From Dactylis glomerata (taxonomy: Eukaryota; Streptophyta; Magnoliopsida; Poales; Poaceae), in assembly GCA_007115705.1 (NCBI GenBank), contig QXEO01000240.1, positions 531,290-595,289 on the forward strand: DNA of 64,000 bases, in the 5' to 3' direction. Positions within the stretch are counted from its first letter, which is position 1, and every line of letters begins with the position of its first letter. This document shows positions 20,721 through 32,244 of the stretch, one piece after another. Under the pieces are notes generated by a model that was given only the letters and a program-made list of their open reading frames with translations, ran no database searches and was not told where the DNA came from. The position numbers and the translations under genes are program-made.

Positions 20721-20882
20721 ACTCGAACCACCAGTGAAAGAGAGATGCAAGGATAGCATGGGGATAAGCATATGCACACGAGTTACGGAAAGGATCAAAA
20801 AATCATGTAGTATGAACAAACAAACTTCACCAAAAAATCAAATTGAGGGCAGCAAGATAGAAAAATATGACAGTGAACTCCC

Positions 20883-20932
20883 AGGCCGGATTATCCGGCC
20901 GGGGGGGGGGGGATAATCCGCCCCCCTCAAAA
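20883..20932. promoter_or_regulatory. GGATTATCC motif pair in the leader of the third ORF
   Basis: GGCCGGATTATCCGGCC, a G run and GGATAATCCGCCCCCC lie about 165-210 bp upstream of the third ORF start. These are the words found in the LTR arrays. No TATA box clearly adjoins this pair. Confidence 0.5.
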
Positions 20933-20959
20933 AAAATTCTAACAGTTGCTGCAGCCTAC

Positions 20960-21028
20960 AATTTGATAGATCGGGCAGAGAGAGCCATACAACATGATTC
21001 ATGACAGAGGAAAACAACAAATAAAGGG
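20960..21028 (-). other. Copia leader sequence up to the Athila-like insertion
   Basis: Short non-coding piece of copia. A candidate splice acceptor (minus strand AATTTGTAG followed by GCTGCAG) lies at about 20955-20970. The bases AAGGG (21024-21028) are the left target duplication of the next insertion. Confidence 0.4.
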
Positions 21029-22566
21029 TGATGTCTATGCACTTCTATTCTTGTAGACACTTGTTGGGCCTCCAAGTGCAGAGGTTTGTAGAACAGCAGC
21101 AAGTTTCCCTTAAGTGGATCACCCAAGGTTTATCGAACTCAGGGAGGTTAGAGGTCAAAGCTATCCCTCTCAAGCAACCCTGCAATTACGATACAGAAAG
21201 TCTCTTGTGTCCCCAACACACCCAATACACTTGTCAGATGTATAGGTGCACTAGTTCGGCGAAGAGATAGTGGAATACAAGTGGTATAGATGATTATAAG
21301 TAGCAAACGTGATGTGGAATAAAATATCGCTGCGAGCAAACAAGTAACAAAATAGCAAGTAAACGGTATGCAAAGCTTGGAAACAAGGCCTAGGGATCAT
21401 ACTTTCACTAGTGGACACACTCCCAACAATATAACATGACTGAACAAATAACTTCTCTTTGCTAAGGCACTCTGAATTACTCTCCTATTGAATAACACTA
21501 ATCATTGTGTAGTGGCTACAGAAGCACCCCTTAAAGTTCATCAAGTACTTGACAAACACCACTCATAGAGATATCCAAATCAAATCACAATTCAAGATAG
21601 AAATCATTGCAACTTAAACCAAGTACTAACACGGTGCACACACTGTCAACATTACACCATGAAAGGAGGAATAGATCACTCAAACTATCATAGCAATAAT
21701 TATTCTCATAATCCACAAGAGATCACAATCATAGCCTAAACCAAGTACCACCATGATGCACGCACTGTCACCGTTACACCATAGCAGGAGGAATATATTA
21801 CTTTAATAATATCACTAGAGTACACAAAATATCTGAATAATAACATGTACTTGTTCAACATGATACAAAGCTCACGATCACATAAAGATCACATCATGGG
21901 AGAGAGAGGTGAACCACATAGCTACCGGTAGAGCCCTCAGCCCCGGGGATGAACTACTCCCTCCTCATCATAGGAGACAGCAAGGTTGATGGAGATGGCG
22001 GTGAGGTCGATGGAGACGGCGGAGACGGCGATAGAGACCGATGGAGATGGCTCCGGGGGCACTTCCCCGTCCCGGCAGGGTGCCGGAACAGAGACTTTTG
22101 TCCCCCGAAATTCGTCGACGACGGCGGCGGAGCTGCGGAACTGCTTCTGGAAAATTGCCGAATCCCCTAGGGTTTTCCGTCCCGAGGCTTCTTATAGGCG
22201 AAGGGGCGATGTCAGAGGAGGGCCAGGGCCTCCTCACACATGGCTGGCGCGGCCAGGGGCCTGGCCGCGCCACCTGTGTGTGTGGGGCCCCTGTGGCCCA
22301 CCTCCTACTCCTCTTCGGATCTCTGGAAGCTTCCGGGTAAAATAAGACTTCAGGATGTGGTTTCGTCCAATTCCGAGAATATTTCCTGTGTATCACTCTG
22401 AAACACAAAAACAGCAGAAAACAGGGAACTGGCACTGTGGCAACCCGTTAATAGGTTAGTTCTGGAAAATGCATAAAAGTGCCACTAAGTGTAACGAAAC
22501 AATAGGCAAATGGTGTAAAAACAAGCATGGAGCATCAAAAATTATAGATACGTTTGAGACGTATCA
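21029..22566 (-). repeat. 3' LTR of the non-autonomous Athila-like element
   Basis: In plus-strand view it starts TGATGTCTATGCAC and ends GAGACGTATCA. It is preceded on the minus strand by the purine-rich AGCTTGGGGATGC (22567-22580), the likely polypurine tract. Confidence 0.92.
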
Positions 22567-25158
22567 AGCATCCCCAAGCTTAACTCCTGCTCGTCCTCGA
22601 GTAGGTAAGTGATAACAAAAGAATAATTTTTGAGGTGACATGCACCTACACAATCTTGATCATATATGTAAGCATTTGTGAGCTGGGATCATAAGAACTT
22701 AAAACATGGGCATGAAAGATATAATCTTGACAATAAGAACTTAGCAACCATGTTGTAAACATGAAAATGAACACAAACAAAAGATCATGAAAATGAAACA
22801 ATGAAAGTCAAACGTGTGTTCAAATCATAAGGAAAAACATACAAATGGTTTTCAGCTTGTCCTTCAAAGAGAGCAAAACATAAATGCATAGGACACCTTC
22901 AAGTTTAAGAGGGCGACTAGATACAAATAATTTAAGAACAAGTGAAACCATGATTATGAATCAATCAATGAAAACTTTGGGACAATGCACATTATACTTA
23001 GAATGACAACTATGCTCTCTTAGACGGTGCATAAAGATAGAAGGTGGTGACTCAACAAAAAAAAGTAAAAGAAAGGCCCTTCGCAGAGGGAAGCAGTGAT
23101 TAAACATGTGCTAGAGCTTTTCATTTGTAAAACAGAGAGATAAAAAATTGGTTTTGAGAGGTGGTTGCTTTTGTCAACGACTAGCAATGGGGTTCTTACT
23201 ATCTTCCATACAAAAATGAAGCAAGTTTTTGAGAGAGAGATTGGCACTTTTGTGCTCTTTTTATAAAGCTTGGCACTCCTCCCCACCTTTTTTCCTTTCA
23301 CAAACCATGGCTAACCGATTCCATCGGGTGCCCATCAACATTCACTTTCCATGGAGGAGTGCCTTTTTTCTCTTTTTTTCTTTTTTTTTCTTTTTGGAAT
23401 AAGCAATATGGAAGATAGCAAATCCGACCACTATGTCCCCATGAGCTAAAAACAGTGTCACAAAACAAGAAGTATTTTGAAGGTTTTGAAAGGTAGCACA
23501 TGGAAATTTTACTTTGGAATGGCTTACAAATACCATGTATAGGAATTTATAGTGGACACAACGGCAAACTTGGTTTTTGGGAGTTGGATGCACGAGTAGA
23601 GCTCATACTCAGTACAAAATGAGGGCTAGCAAAAGACTGGGAGCGACCAACTAAGAGAGCAATAATGGCCATAATCATGCAAAGCGACAAAGCGACATTA
23701 AAAGAAGCATAGGATGGCATCAAAAGTCAAAAACTAAATGATCATAGAGGCTATTGGCGACTTTGTAAGAGTCTAACATGTGTGAGCATGCGCCAAGTCA
23801 ACCCAAATAAAGCATCAAGGAGAAAACCAAAATAATGCTTCCATACAATAAAAACAACGCATGATTTTTTTCAAAGGCTCATTAAGCAATCTCAGTTATT
23901 TGAGACAAGTCATGCTACAGCAAAACCACTAAGCATACTATCAAAAATACATCAAGCATGACATGAAAAAGCCTAAGCCGCAGTCTACACAAGCTCCTTC
24001 TTGTACCACTATTTTGCATAAAGCTTTTTCTCTTTTCCAACACCATTTGAAATTTTTATAAGACACCTCTTTTGATGAAAACCAATAAAGATCAGAGGCA
24101 AAAATACACCTTGATGAAAAGATATGACAAGGTCTGAACACAAATCAAGGCGAAAACGAAAACCAAAAGCTGTAGCAGAAAAAGAAGAACACTCATTGAA
24201 CGATAAGAGTGAAAACTAGAGTGTTCTTGGCAATGAAAAACGAGTTCATATCCTTCAAAAGAAACATGATGTGATCTATCCATTTATTGTAGCAAACAAA
24301 ACTAAACTAATAATGAAAACTAAAATAACTGACGCTCCAAGAAAAACGCATAGTGCATGAAGCAATAAAAATATAGTGTTTTGAAAGGTGACCTGATTTT
24401 TGCCGATGAAGAAGGGGTGCCTCGGGGGCATCCCCAAGCTTTGACGCTTGTACTTCTTGGATATTTCTTGGGGTGATGCATGGGCATCCCCAAGCTTGAG
24501 CTTTTGTCCATTCTTCAACTCATCTCATCATTCTCCAATCCCTACACTTAAAAACTTCCTTCATACAAAACTAAACACAATTCTATTAGCAACATTAGTG
24601 TAAGCATAGCATTGAATCAACCTCCTTTTTGCTTCAGGTTTCAACTCAAAACCACCACATATAAAGCATATACTACTGTAGCAACTTCACCAAAAGTTCC
24701 ATGATCAAAAGAACTCAAAAGAAAGCGATAAAGAGGCAAACACAAATATTGGCAGAAATCTGTCAAAACTGAACAGCTGACAAAGGTCGAATTTTTAGAG
24801 GGGTTTTATGTTGCTCAAATCAAAAAGTTTTCAACTAACAAAAGTTTGGATATAACCTGGGGCAAATGCACAAGAAATCGCAGGTCCAAAAGATATATAG
24901 AGAATTTATACGAATTTTTACGGTGCAGCACCGAAAACAGTTTCAGGACAGCAACATCCCCAAATCTTTACCTCACTCGAATTAGAGGCTTCTCTTGGCA
25001 CAAAAACTAAATAAAAAGGATAAGGAGAGGTCATTACAGTAGTAATAACTTCCAAGACTCAAATAAAAGAAAAAGTACTAAAAATAAACAATGGGTTATC
25101 TCCCAAGAGTGCTTTTCTTTAACGCCTTTGAGCTAGGCGCAGTAATTTGCAAAGATGC
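22567..25158 (-). other. Non-coding interior of the Athila-like element
   Basis: AT-rich sequence without a convincing ORF. It contains three copies of CATCCCCAAGCTT (near 22569, 24429 and 24485); the first is the polypurine tract next to the LTR. A pyrimidine-rich run lies near 23365-23395. No protease, RT or integrase motif appears in any frame. Confidence 0.65.
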
Positions 25159-26256
25159 TCACGTGGGCGCCATATAAGAGCTTGGGGCAAAGGCGCCATA
25201 TAGGAACTTAAAGCAATAGAGAGCATCAAAAAGCAAATGTGAAAGACATTTATATCTGAACCACTTCCTATGCATAGGAATCTTGTAAGAAAATAAATCA
25301 ACGAGGCACATAGTAGCAAACATGGATAGATAAAACAAGTGCCACTTCAAGATTTGCAACATAAAGAGGGGAAACTCAATATTGTTGAGATCCATCAAAC
25401 CATGTTTCCCTCTCTCATAATAACTTTCAGTAGCATCATGAATAGAATTAACAATATAGCTATCACATAAAGCATCCCTATCATGAGCCACATGCATAAA
25501 AGGATTAATACTCCCCACATGAACAATAGTAGTAGGAGCAGATTCAACAGAATAATTATTCTCATCACCATAATCATCAAAAATAGGAGGCATATTGTAA
25601 TCATAACTATTTCTCTCCTCAAAAGTAGGTGAATTGAAAACATTATAATCATCATCATAAACTAGAGGCTTAGTATCATAACAAGCTAGAGAGCAACTAT
25701 TTCGCATAGCATACTCTTCAAACATATCATCATAAGAAGGAACATGGATAGCACTAATGGTACAACAATTATTAACCTTAGAATTGGTACCAAAAAGATT
25801 TTCAATATCAAAAGTAGATTGCTTTTCCCAATCATGATCACTAACATAGGTAATAGGCATAGGAACATCATCCCAATCAGAATTATCATAATCTATGGCA
25901 GGATCATAAAGCTTAAGGGAAGATACCATGTCCTCTCGCCTCTTACTCCTCTTCTTCTTCTTCTTCTTCATACTCTTCTTACTTTCTCCTTTAGGAGGGA
26001 GAGACTTGAAGGGCATCTTCTCCACATATTCTCTAGGAGGGAAAGGCATCTTCTCCACATAATCTGGGGAACTAAAAATATCATGATTAACAAAACCAGC
26101 TTCCCCAAGCTTAGACTTTTCTATAGCATTAGCATTAACGGTATTCAAAGCATTCGTACTAATAACATTGCTATGCGAAATAAGATCCATAGGATTTTCA
26201 ATTTTCTCTTCAAATCTAAAATCAGGAAAAAGACTAAAGAACTCTTTATTTTCCAT
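25159..26256 (-). CDS. 365-codon ORF of the non-autonomous element, unknown function
   Basis: From ATG 26256 (MENKEFFSLFPDFRF) it is open for 365 codons. Visible features are a repeated YVEKMPF motif near residues 66 and 77, a Lys/Arg cluster near 92-108 (KKSMKKKKKKRSKRRED), an acidic Tyr/Asp/Asn-rich middle, and two hydrophobic stretches near 294-323 and 337-356 that could span a membrane. It sits about 110 bp after the primer site, where gag is expected, but I see no gag domain or zinc knuckle. The hydrophobic C-terminus recalls env-like ORFs of Athila elements, though this is only a resemblance. An open frame in an element that lacks pol may simply reflect youth. Confidence 0.6.
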   Translation of the reverse strand: MENKEFFSLFPDFRFEEKIENPMDLISHSNVISTNALNTVNANAIEKSKLGEAGFVNHDIFSSPDYVEKMPFPPREYVEKMPFKSLPPKGESKKSMKKKKKKRSKRREDMVSSLKLYDPAIDYDNSDWDDVPMPITYVSDHDWEKQSTFDIENLFGTNSKVNNCCTISAIHVPSYDDMFEEYAMRNSCSLACYDTKPLVYDDDYNVFNSPTFEERNSYDYNMPPIFDDYGDENNYSVESAPTTIVHVGSINPFMHVAHDRDALCDSYIVNSIHDATESYYERGKHGLMDLNNIEFPLFMLQILKWHLFYLSMFATMCLVDLFSYKIPMHRKWFRYKCLSHLLFDALYCFKFLYGAFAPSSYMAPT

Positions 26257-26368
26257 TAAGCCTAACTAGTGAAAATAAAAACAAGAAACAAAAATATATA
26301 ATTGCAGAATCTAAAGGAAATAACCCCGAGCACTCACACAGGAGGATGCGAGTACCTTTTACCTTACC

Positions 26369-26386
26369 TCCCCGGCAACGGCGCCA
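26369..26386 (-). other. Primer binding site (tRNA-Asp) of the Athila-like element
   Basis: The minus strand reads TGGCGCCGTTGCCGGGGA, a full 18-base match to the tRNA-Asp complement, 10 bp from the LTR edge at 26397. Confidence 0.92.
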
Positions 26387-26396
26387 GAAAAGAGCT

Positions 26397-27934
26397 TGAT
26401 GTCTACGCACTTCTATTCTTGTAGACACTTGTTGGGCCTCCAAGTGCAGAGGTTTGTAGAACAGCAGCAAGTTTCCCTTAAGTGGATCACCCAAGGTTTA
26501 TCGAACTCAGGGAGGTTAGAGGTCAAAGTTATCCCTCTCAAGCAACCCTGCAATTACGATACAGAAAGTCTCTTGTGTCCCCAACACACCCAATACACTT
26601 GTCAGATGTATAGGTGCACTAGTTCGGCGAAGAGATAGTGAAATACAAGTGGTATAGATGATTATAAGTAGCAAACGTGATATGGAATAAAATATCGCTG
26701 TGAGCAAACAAGTAACAAAATAGCAAGTAAACGGTATGCAAAGCTTGGAAACAAGGCCTAGGGATCATACTTTCACTAGTGGACACACTCCCAACAATAT
26801 AACATGACTGAACAAATAACTTCTCTTTGCTAAGGCACTCTGAATTACTCTCCTATTGAATAACACTAATCATTGTGTAGTGGCTACAGAAGCACCCCTT
26901 AAAGTTCATCAAGTACTTGACAAACACCACTCATAGAGATATCCAAATCAAATCACAATTCAAGATAGAAATCATTGCAACTTAAACCAAGTACTAACAC
27001 GGTGCACACACTGTCAACATTACACCATGAAAGGAGGAATAGATCACTCAAACTATCATAGCAATAATTATTCTCATAATCCACAAGAGATCACAATCAT
27101 AGCCTAAACCAAGTACCACCATGATGCACGCACTGTCACCGTTGCACCATAGCAGGAGGAATAGATTACTTTAATAATATCACTAGAGTACACAAAATAT
27201 CTGAATAATAACATGTACTTGTTCAACATGATACAAAGCTCACGATCACATAAAGATCACATCATGGGAGAGAGAGGTGAACCACATAGCTACCGGTAGA
27301 GCCCTCAGCCCCGGGGATGAACTACTCCCTCCTCATCATAGGAGACAGCAAGGTTGATGGAGATGGCGGTGAGGTCGATGGAGACGGCGGAGACGGCGAT
27401 GGAGACCGATGGAGATGGCTCCGGGGGCACTTCCCCGTCTCGGTAGGGTGCCGGAACAGAGACTTCTGTCCCCCGAAATTCGTCGACGACGGCGGCGGAG
27501 CTGCGGAACTGCTTCTGGAAAATTGCCGAATCCCCTAGGGTTTTCCGTCCCGAGGCTTCTTATAGGCGAAGGGGCGATGTCAGAGGAGGGCCAAGGCCTC
27601 CTCACACATGGCTGGCGCGGCCAGGGGCCTGGCCGCGCCACCTGTGTGTGTGGGGCCCCTGTGGCCCACCTCCTACTCCTCTTCGGATCTCTGGAAGCTT
27701 CCGGGTAAAATAAGACTTCAGGATGTGGTTTCGTCCAATTCCGAGAATATTTCCTGTGTATCACTCTGAAACACAAAAACAACAGAAAACAGGGAACTGG
27801 CACTGTGGCAACTCGTTAATAGGTTAGTTCTGGAAAATGCATAAAAGTGCCACTAAGTGTAACGAAACAATAGGCAAATGGTGTAAAAACAAGCATGGAG
27901 CATCAAAAATTATAGATACGTTTGAGACGTATCA
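26397..27934 (-). repeat. 5' LTR of the non-autonomous Athila-like element
   Basis: 1538 bp, plus-strand view TGATGTCTACGCAC to GAGACGTATCA. It matches the other LTR with about 14 differences, almost all transitions. Confidence 0.92.
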
Positions 27935-27939
27935 AAGGG

Positions 27940-28179
27940 CCACATCACCAAGATAATGCAAAAAGGTAACATCACACCCTAGGGATAGGAGATGAGAGAG
28001 ATACCTACATCCATGGCACAAATGGCTTGGTGAAGACCCTCCCAAGAAGGAGGAGACCCAACACCGATGAGGAAAGGCCGGGAGAACGGCCAAAACTCCG
28101 GCGGCGGAGGAGGGAAGGCAGCGGCGGTGGCTGGGGAACCCTAGGGGTGGGGGAAAAGAACTGCCCCCCGATCCCTCCC
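27940..28179 (-). other. Leader of the internal copia transcript, before the third ORF
   Basis: Downstream of the internal TATA box (28180-28187) the minus strand has a C-rich leader with CCCTAGGGTTCCCCAGCC and CGCCGCCGG words, like a plant 5' untranslated region. An ATG follows at 28014-28012 and a good splice-donor sequence GTAGGTATC at about 28008-28000. The Athila-like element inserted at 27935 would lie inside the intron or leader. The splice is inferred only. Confidence 0.45.
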
Positions 28180-28187
28180 TTTATATA
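28180..28187 (-). promoter_or_regulatory. TATA box of an internal copia promoter
   Basis: The minus strand reads GGGTATATAAAGGGAGGG. Four near-palindromic GATATTCC/GAATATCC motifs lie 15-95 bp upstream, the same arrangement as before the LTR TATA box. It lies between the end of pol and the third ORF, so it would drive that ORF. Confidence 0.6.
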
Positions 28188-28201
28188 CCCAGCCCGAGCC
28201 A

Positions 28202-28280
28202 GCCGGATATTCTGGCCATAGTGAGCCCGGAATATCCGCCCCCCCCAGATATTCCGCCCTTGTGGGCGGATATTCCGGCC
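28202..28280. repeat. Near-palindromic motif cluster upstream of the internal promoter
   Basis: Four motifs: GCCGGATATTCTGGC (28202-28216), CCCGGAATATCCGCC (28226-28240), CAGATATTCCGCC (about 28246-28258) and GGGCGGATATTCCGGCC (28264-28280). Three of them contain GNATATNC. They share core and GC flanks with the LTR arrays. Confidence 0.7.
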
Positions 28281-28802
28281 TGGAGCGCCAGAACTGAACA
28301 CCTTGGAAATTTTCAAAAACAGATGTTGTTTTGACGAAAACTTTGAACTCGTGTGCAAAGATTAGATGTCTTGAGATAGGATGGCTTAGGTGAGATAGCA
28401 AACATGGAGTGGTTCTCGGCACTTGACATTGCAAGAGCAAATCAACGAAAAATCCAATGCAAGTGCCTTCCCATATCAAATTAAGAAACAACACCAAGAG
28501 AGAACACCAAGACCTCAAATAAGATATGCAAGGAATCAACTCTTCAAAAAGAAGAGGTCGGTGGCCGAAGCCACCATGTTTGAGTGTTATGGCATTGGAC
28601 CGCGAAGATGTATCTTGGGTCCATAACCACTACTCGTCATTGAAGCTCATATATCACAAAAATGATATTAAGAGAATGATATGATTACTATTGGCATTAT
28701 GGGGGGAGGGATAGCCCAATTGATTAGGACCGCACTCCCCCTATCTCCATGCCCACACCTAAACCAAACAAGCGTTGAAATATAGGTGTATTGGCAAGAT
28801 GC
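28281..28802 (-). other. Copia spacer between pol and the internal promoter
   Basis: Non-coding sequence downstream of the pol stop. A purine run (minus strand AGATAGGGGGAG, about 28735-28746) resembles the 3' polypurine tract. Nothing else is recognisable. Confidence 0.45.
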
Positions 28803-31324
28803 TCAAGCCACACTCCTTGAATCAATGATATTTAGCTCATTCCTCAAATATCCAAATCTTGCTTCATCAAGAGGCTTCGTGAATATATCGGCAAGTTGAT
28901 CCTTGGTGCTAACATATGCAAGCTCAATATCACCACGGGCAACATGATCTCTAATGAAATGATTCCGGATCTCAATATGCTTGGTTCTTGAATGTTGCAC
29001 CGGATTATAGGCGATCTTGATAGCACTCTCATTGTCACATAAAAGAGGTACTTTGTCACAATTGACACCGTATTCCTTTAAAGTTTGCATCATCCATAAC
29101 AATTGAGTGCATCCACTTGCGGCGGCAATGTATTCGGCTTCGGCGGTGGAGAGAGATATACAATTTTGCTTCTTAGAAGACCAACACACCAAAGACCTAC
29201 CAAGAAATTGGCAAGCTCCGGAGGTTGATTTCCTATCATCCTTGTCACCGGCCCAATCCGAATCCGTGAAGCCACAAAGAGAGAAATCTGAGCCTTTGGG
29301 ATACCAAAGCCCATAAGTTGGGGTATGAACCAAATATCGAAAGATCCTCTTAACCGCCATAAGGTGGCTTTCTTTAGGAGCGGCTTGATACCTTGCACAC
29401 ACACCTACACTCAACACAATATCAGGTCGAGATGCACAAAGGTAAAGCAACGAACCGATCATAGAATGGTATACCTTTTGATCCACGTTTTTACCATTGG
29501 GATCTAGATCAAGATGACATTTAGTGGCCATTGGTGTGGCGGCCCCATTTAGTTCCTTCATCTTGAATCTCTTGAGCATGTCTTGGACATATTTGGCTTG
29601 ATTAATGAAAGTCCCTTCTTTCAATTGCTTGATTTCAAAACCAAGAAAGAACTTCATTTCGCCCATCATAGACATCTCAAACCTATCGGTCATAAGCTTT
29701 GAGAATTCATCATTAAAAGCTTTGTTAGTAGAGCCAAAAATAATATCATCAACATATAGTTGGCATACGAAAAGCTCCCCATTGACCCTCTTAGTAAAAA
29801 GAGTGGGGTCGATTTGCCCAACTTCAAACCCACGGTCTAATAACAACTCCCTAAGGTGCTCGTACCACGCACGTGGGGCTTGTTTAAGGCCATAGAGTGC
29901 CTTATGGAGTTTGTAGACATGGTTCGGGAAGTTGAGATCCTCAAACCCCGGGGGTTGCTTAACATACACTTCCTCTTTCAATGGACCATTTAGAAAAGCA
30001 CTTTTAACATCCATTTGTTGCAACTTAAAATTATGATGAGTGGCATATGCAAGAAGAATACGAATGGACTCAAGGCGAGCCACGGGAGCATAGGTCTCTC
30101 CAAAGTCAATTCCTTCAACTTGGGAGAAACCTTGAGCCACCAATCTTGCCTTGTTCCTCACAACAATCCCATGCTCATCTTGCTTGTTCTTGAATATCCA
30201 CTTTGTGCCAATCACATTTCAGCACTCCTTTGGCTTCTCCACTAACACCCAAACATTATTGCTCTTGAAGTTGTTGAGTTCTTCATGCATAGCATCCAAC
30301 CAGTCCGGATCTTCAAGGGCTTCAATTACTTTCTTGGGTTCAACCATGGAGATATAAGCATGATGATTGCTAAATTGTGCCAATTGACGCCGGGTTGACA
30401 CTTTGCTCCTTAAATCTCTAATAACCCTCTCAAGAGTATGACCTTTAAGTTCCAAGTCCCTTTCAACTCTTCTCTTGCGACGGGCTTCGATCTCCTCATT
30501 TGACGATAGAGGAATCACTTGATCATCTTGATCATTTTGGTCCCCGTCTTGACCATCAACTTGACCTTGATCATCATTATCTTCATGAGTAGGTTGATCT
30601 TGGTCTTGTGAAGAATTGGGGGCGGTTGAGATAACCGGAGAGGATGGTGGTGCCCCTTCTTCTTCATGAAGGTCCTTGTCTTGTTCTTCGGTTGGTGCAT
30701 TAGTTGCTTCCTTGGGAGAGGCTTGTTGAGCTTGTGAAGATGAAGGCTCCACTTGAGTAGAGCATAGTCCTTCTCGGTCCGCCACAAGGTGTCCCTCAAT
30801 GGGGCGGAAAAATCCCACGCCCATTCTTCCTATGGCTTCTCGAGGTATTTCATCATCTACATCACAAGAAACAACATCTCGCCCCCCTTGGGAGCCATCA
30901 TTCTCTTCGAATACCACACTACAAGATTCTTCAACACGTCCGGTGGACTTGTTGAAGACTCTATAAGTGTGGGATTCGGCACCATAACCAACAAAAATAC
31001 CTTCTATTGCTTTCGGATCAAATTTACCTAAACGAACTCCTTTTCTTTGAAAGAAACACTTACACCCGAAAACTCGGTAGTAGGAGATGTTGGGCTTGCT
31101 TCCGGTGAGTATTTCATATGGAGTCTTGTTTAGGCCTTTGCGGAGGAAGAGCCGGTTTGAAGAGTGACAAGCCGTAGAGATAGCTTTGGCCCAAAAGTTG
31201 TATGGAGACTTAAACTCCGCCAACATGGACCTAGCCATATCCATAAGAGTCCGGTTCTTCCTTTCGGCTACACCATTTTGTTGAGGGGTGTATGCAGCAG
31301 AATATTGATGACGTATCCCCTCAT
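28803..31324 (-). pseudogene. pol: Copia integrase C-terminal half, reverse transcriptase and RNase H
   Basis: The minus strand continues the integrase from 31324 with the YTPQQNGVAERKNRTL block carrying its catalytic Glu, then the long Asp/Gln-rich linker typical of copia. After a TGA near 30216 the RT (30215 down) has IGTKWIFKNKQDE, ARLVAQGFSQ, QMDVKSAFLNG, KALYGLKQAPRAWY and the catalytic YVDDI. RNase H follows with FTDSDWAGDKDDRKSTSG, LSTAEAEYIAA and CDNESAIKIA, and the frame ends at 28803. The sequence joins the protease-integrase part at 40453 in frame once the gypsy insertion and one CACTG are removed. The single stop between integrase and RT is probably CGA-to-TGA. Confidence 0.9.
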
Positions 31325-31329
31325 CACTG

Positions 31330-32237
31330 TGTTGACAACCGTTTTTGGCTTACAAAGAAGATACCTTAAGATGGCCTCAAATGAGAAAATAATAGTTGAG
31401 AAAGTTGTGCGTCTCGTCGAAACAAGCAACTTTGGTTTTTGGATCATCTCAATCTGAGGTCATATGCAATTTCTAGGGTCAAACCAAAAAAGCTGGAACA
31501 GAGGCTAGCTAGTACAAGTACTAGCGATTTTCTGTGATTTCGTAGCCCAAAGCCGAGGCTGACTAGTACAAGTACTAGTCGCGCTCTGTACATGCCGAAA
31601 TCAGATAAAATTCAGAAATTGATGGAAAAGACGCTTCAGACTATCTCAGATGGAAAAGTGGCCAACATAAAAGTTCTTCATTTTTTCGAGACAAACAACT
31701 TTGTGGGTTACGGGATTTCGATCCGAGGTCGTTTACTGCCTCATCTGGGGCCCAGGATTCGCAGTTAAGTTTTTGACCGAACAGTTTTGGAAAGTTCAGG
31801 TCTACCATCCGAATTGGACCCAAATTAGGGTTTTTGGACGTGATTCCAGCCCTCCATCTTGCACGGGAAGTCCAGCCGCCCCTTATATACCTGAGGGGTG
31901 ACGGCCGATTGAAAAACAACACACAATCGCAAAAACCAATCTATAAACCTCTATTTTTTCTCTCTCGCCCTTGTTTTCTGCTCATCGTTCATCGGTGTTC
32001 TTCGTGTTGGAGAGCTTCGATCTGCGAAGTCCTAGGGGCGGGCGAACCGACCTAGGGCAGCCCATCACCGCCGTGCGCCCAGACGGGGTCTCTCCCGGGC
32101 GTGTGGGGTTTCGGGTCTTCAAAAGAGCTCGCCGGATTGTCCTGTGTATCGCGCTTCCGGCTAGCCTCCTCCGGCGACGTGTCCTGCGTATCGCGCTCGA
32201 CGTCGGAGGTACACGGTGACGTGTTCATGTGCGAACA
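31330..32237 (+). repeat. Inner gypsy 5' LTR (908 bp)
   Basis: It contains two perfect inverted repeats around CTAGTACAAGTACTAG, at 31509-31524 and 31561-31580 (9+2+9 bp in the second). Both recur in the 3' LTR. It is followed by the primer site at 32245. Confidence 0.92.
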
Positions 32238-32244
32238 CACTTTT

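Larger units (their letters stand above)
21029..27934 (-). mobile_element. Non-autonomous Athila-like LTR element inside copia
   Basis: LTRs 21029-22566 and 26397-27934 are both exactly 1538 bp and differ at about 14 positions by hand count (0.9%). The duplication AAGGG flanks it perfectly (21024-21028 and 27935-27939). A full-length tRNA-Asp primer site adjoins the right LTR on the minus strand, so the element reads right to left. The 3.8-kb interior has one ORF (25159-26256) and no protease, RT or integrase, so it must be moved by another element's enzymes. The solo LTR at 5280-6711 is an older member of the family. Confidence 0.93.

Noticed and set aside
21949..22435. Matching 155- and 99-codon frames in the LTRs at 22 kb and 27 kb
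   Set aside because: They are conserved between the two LTRs only because the LTRs are nearly identical; both strands are open in this GC-rich part.
21029..27934. Two 1538-bp copies as a segmental duplication
   Set aside because: TG...CA ends, a primer site next to one copy, a purine tract next to the other and a 5-bp duplication make them LTRs of one element.
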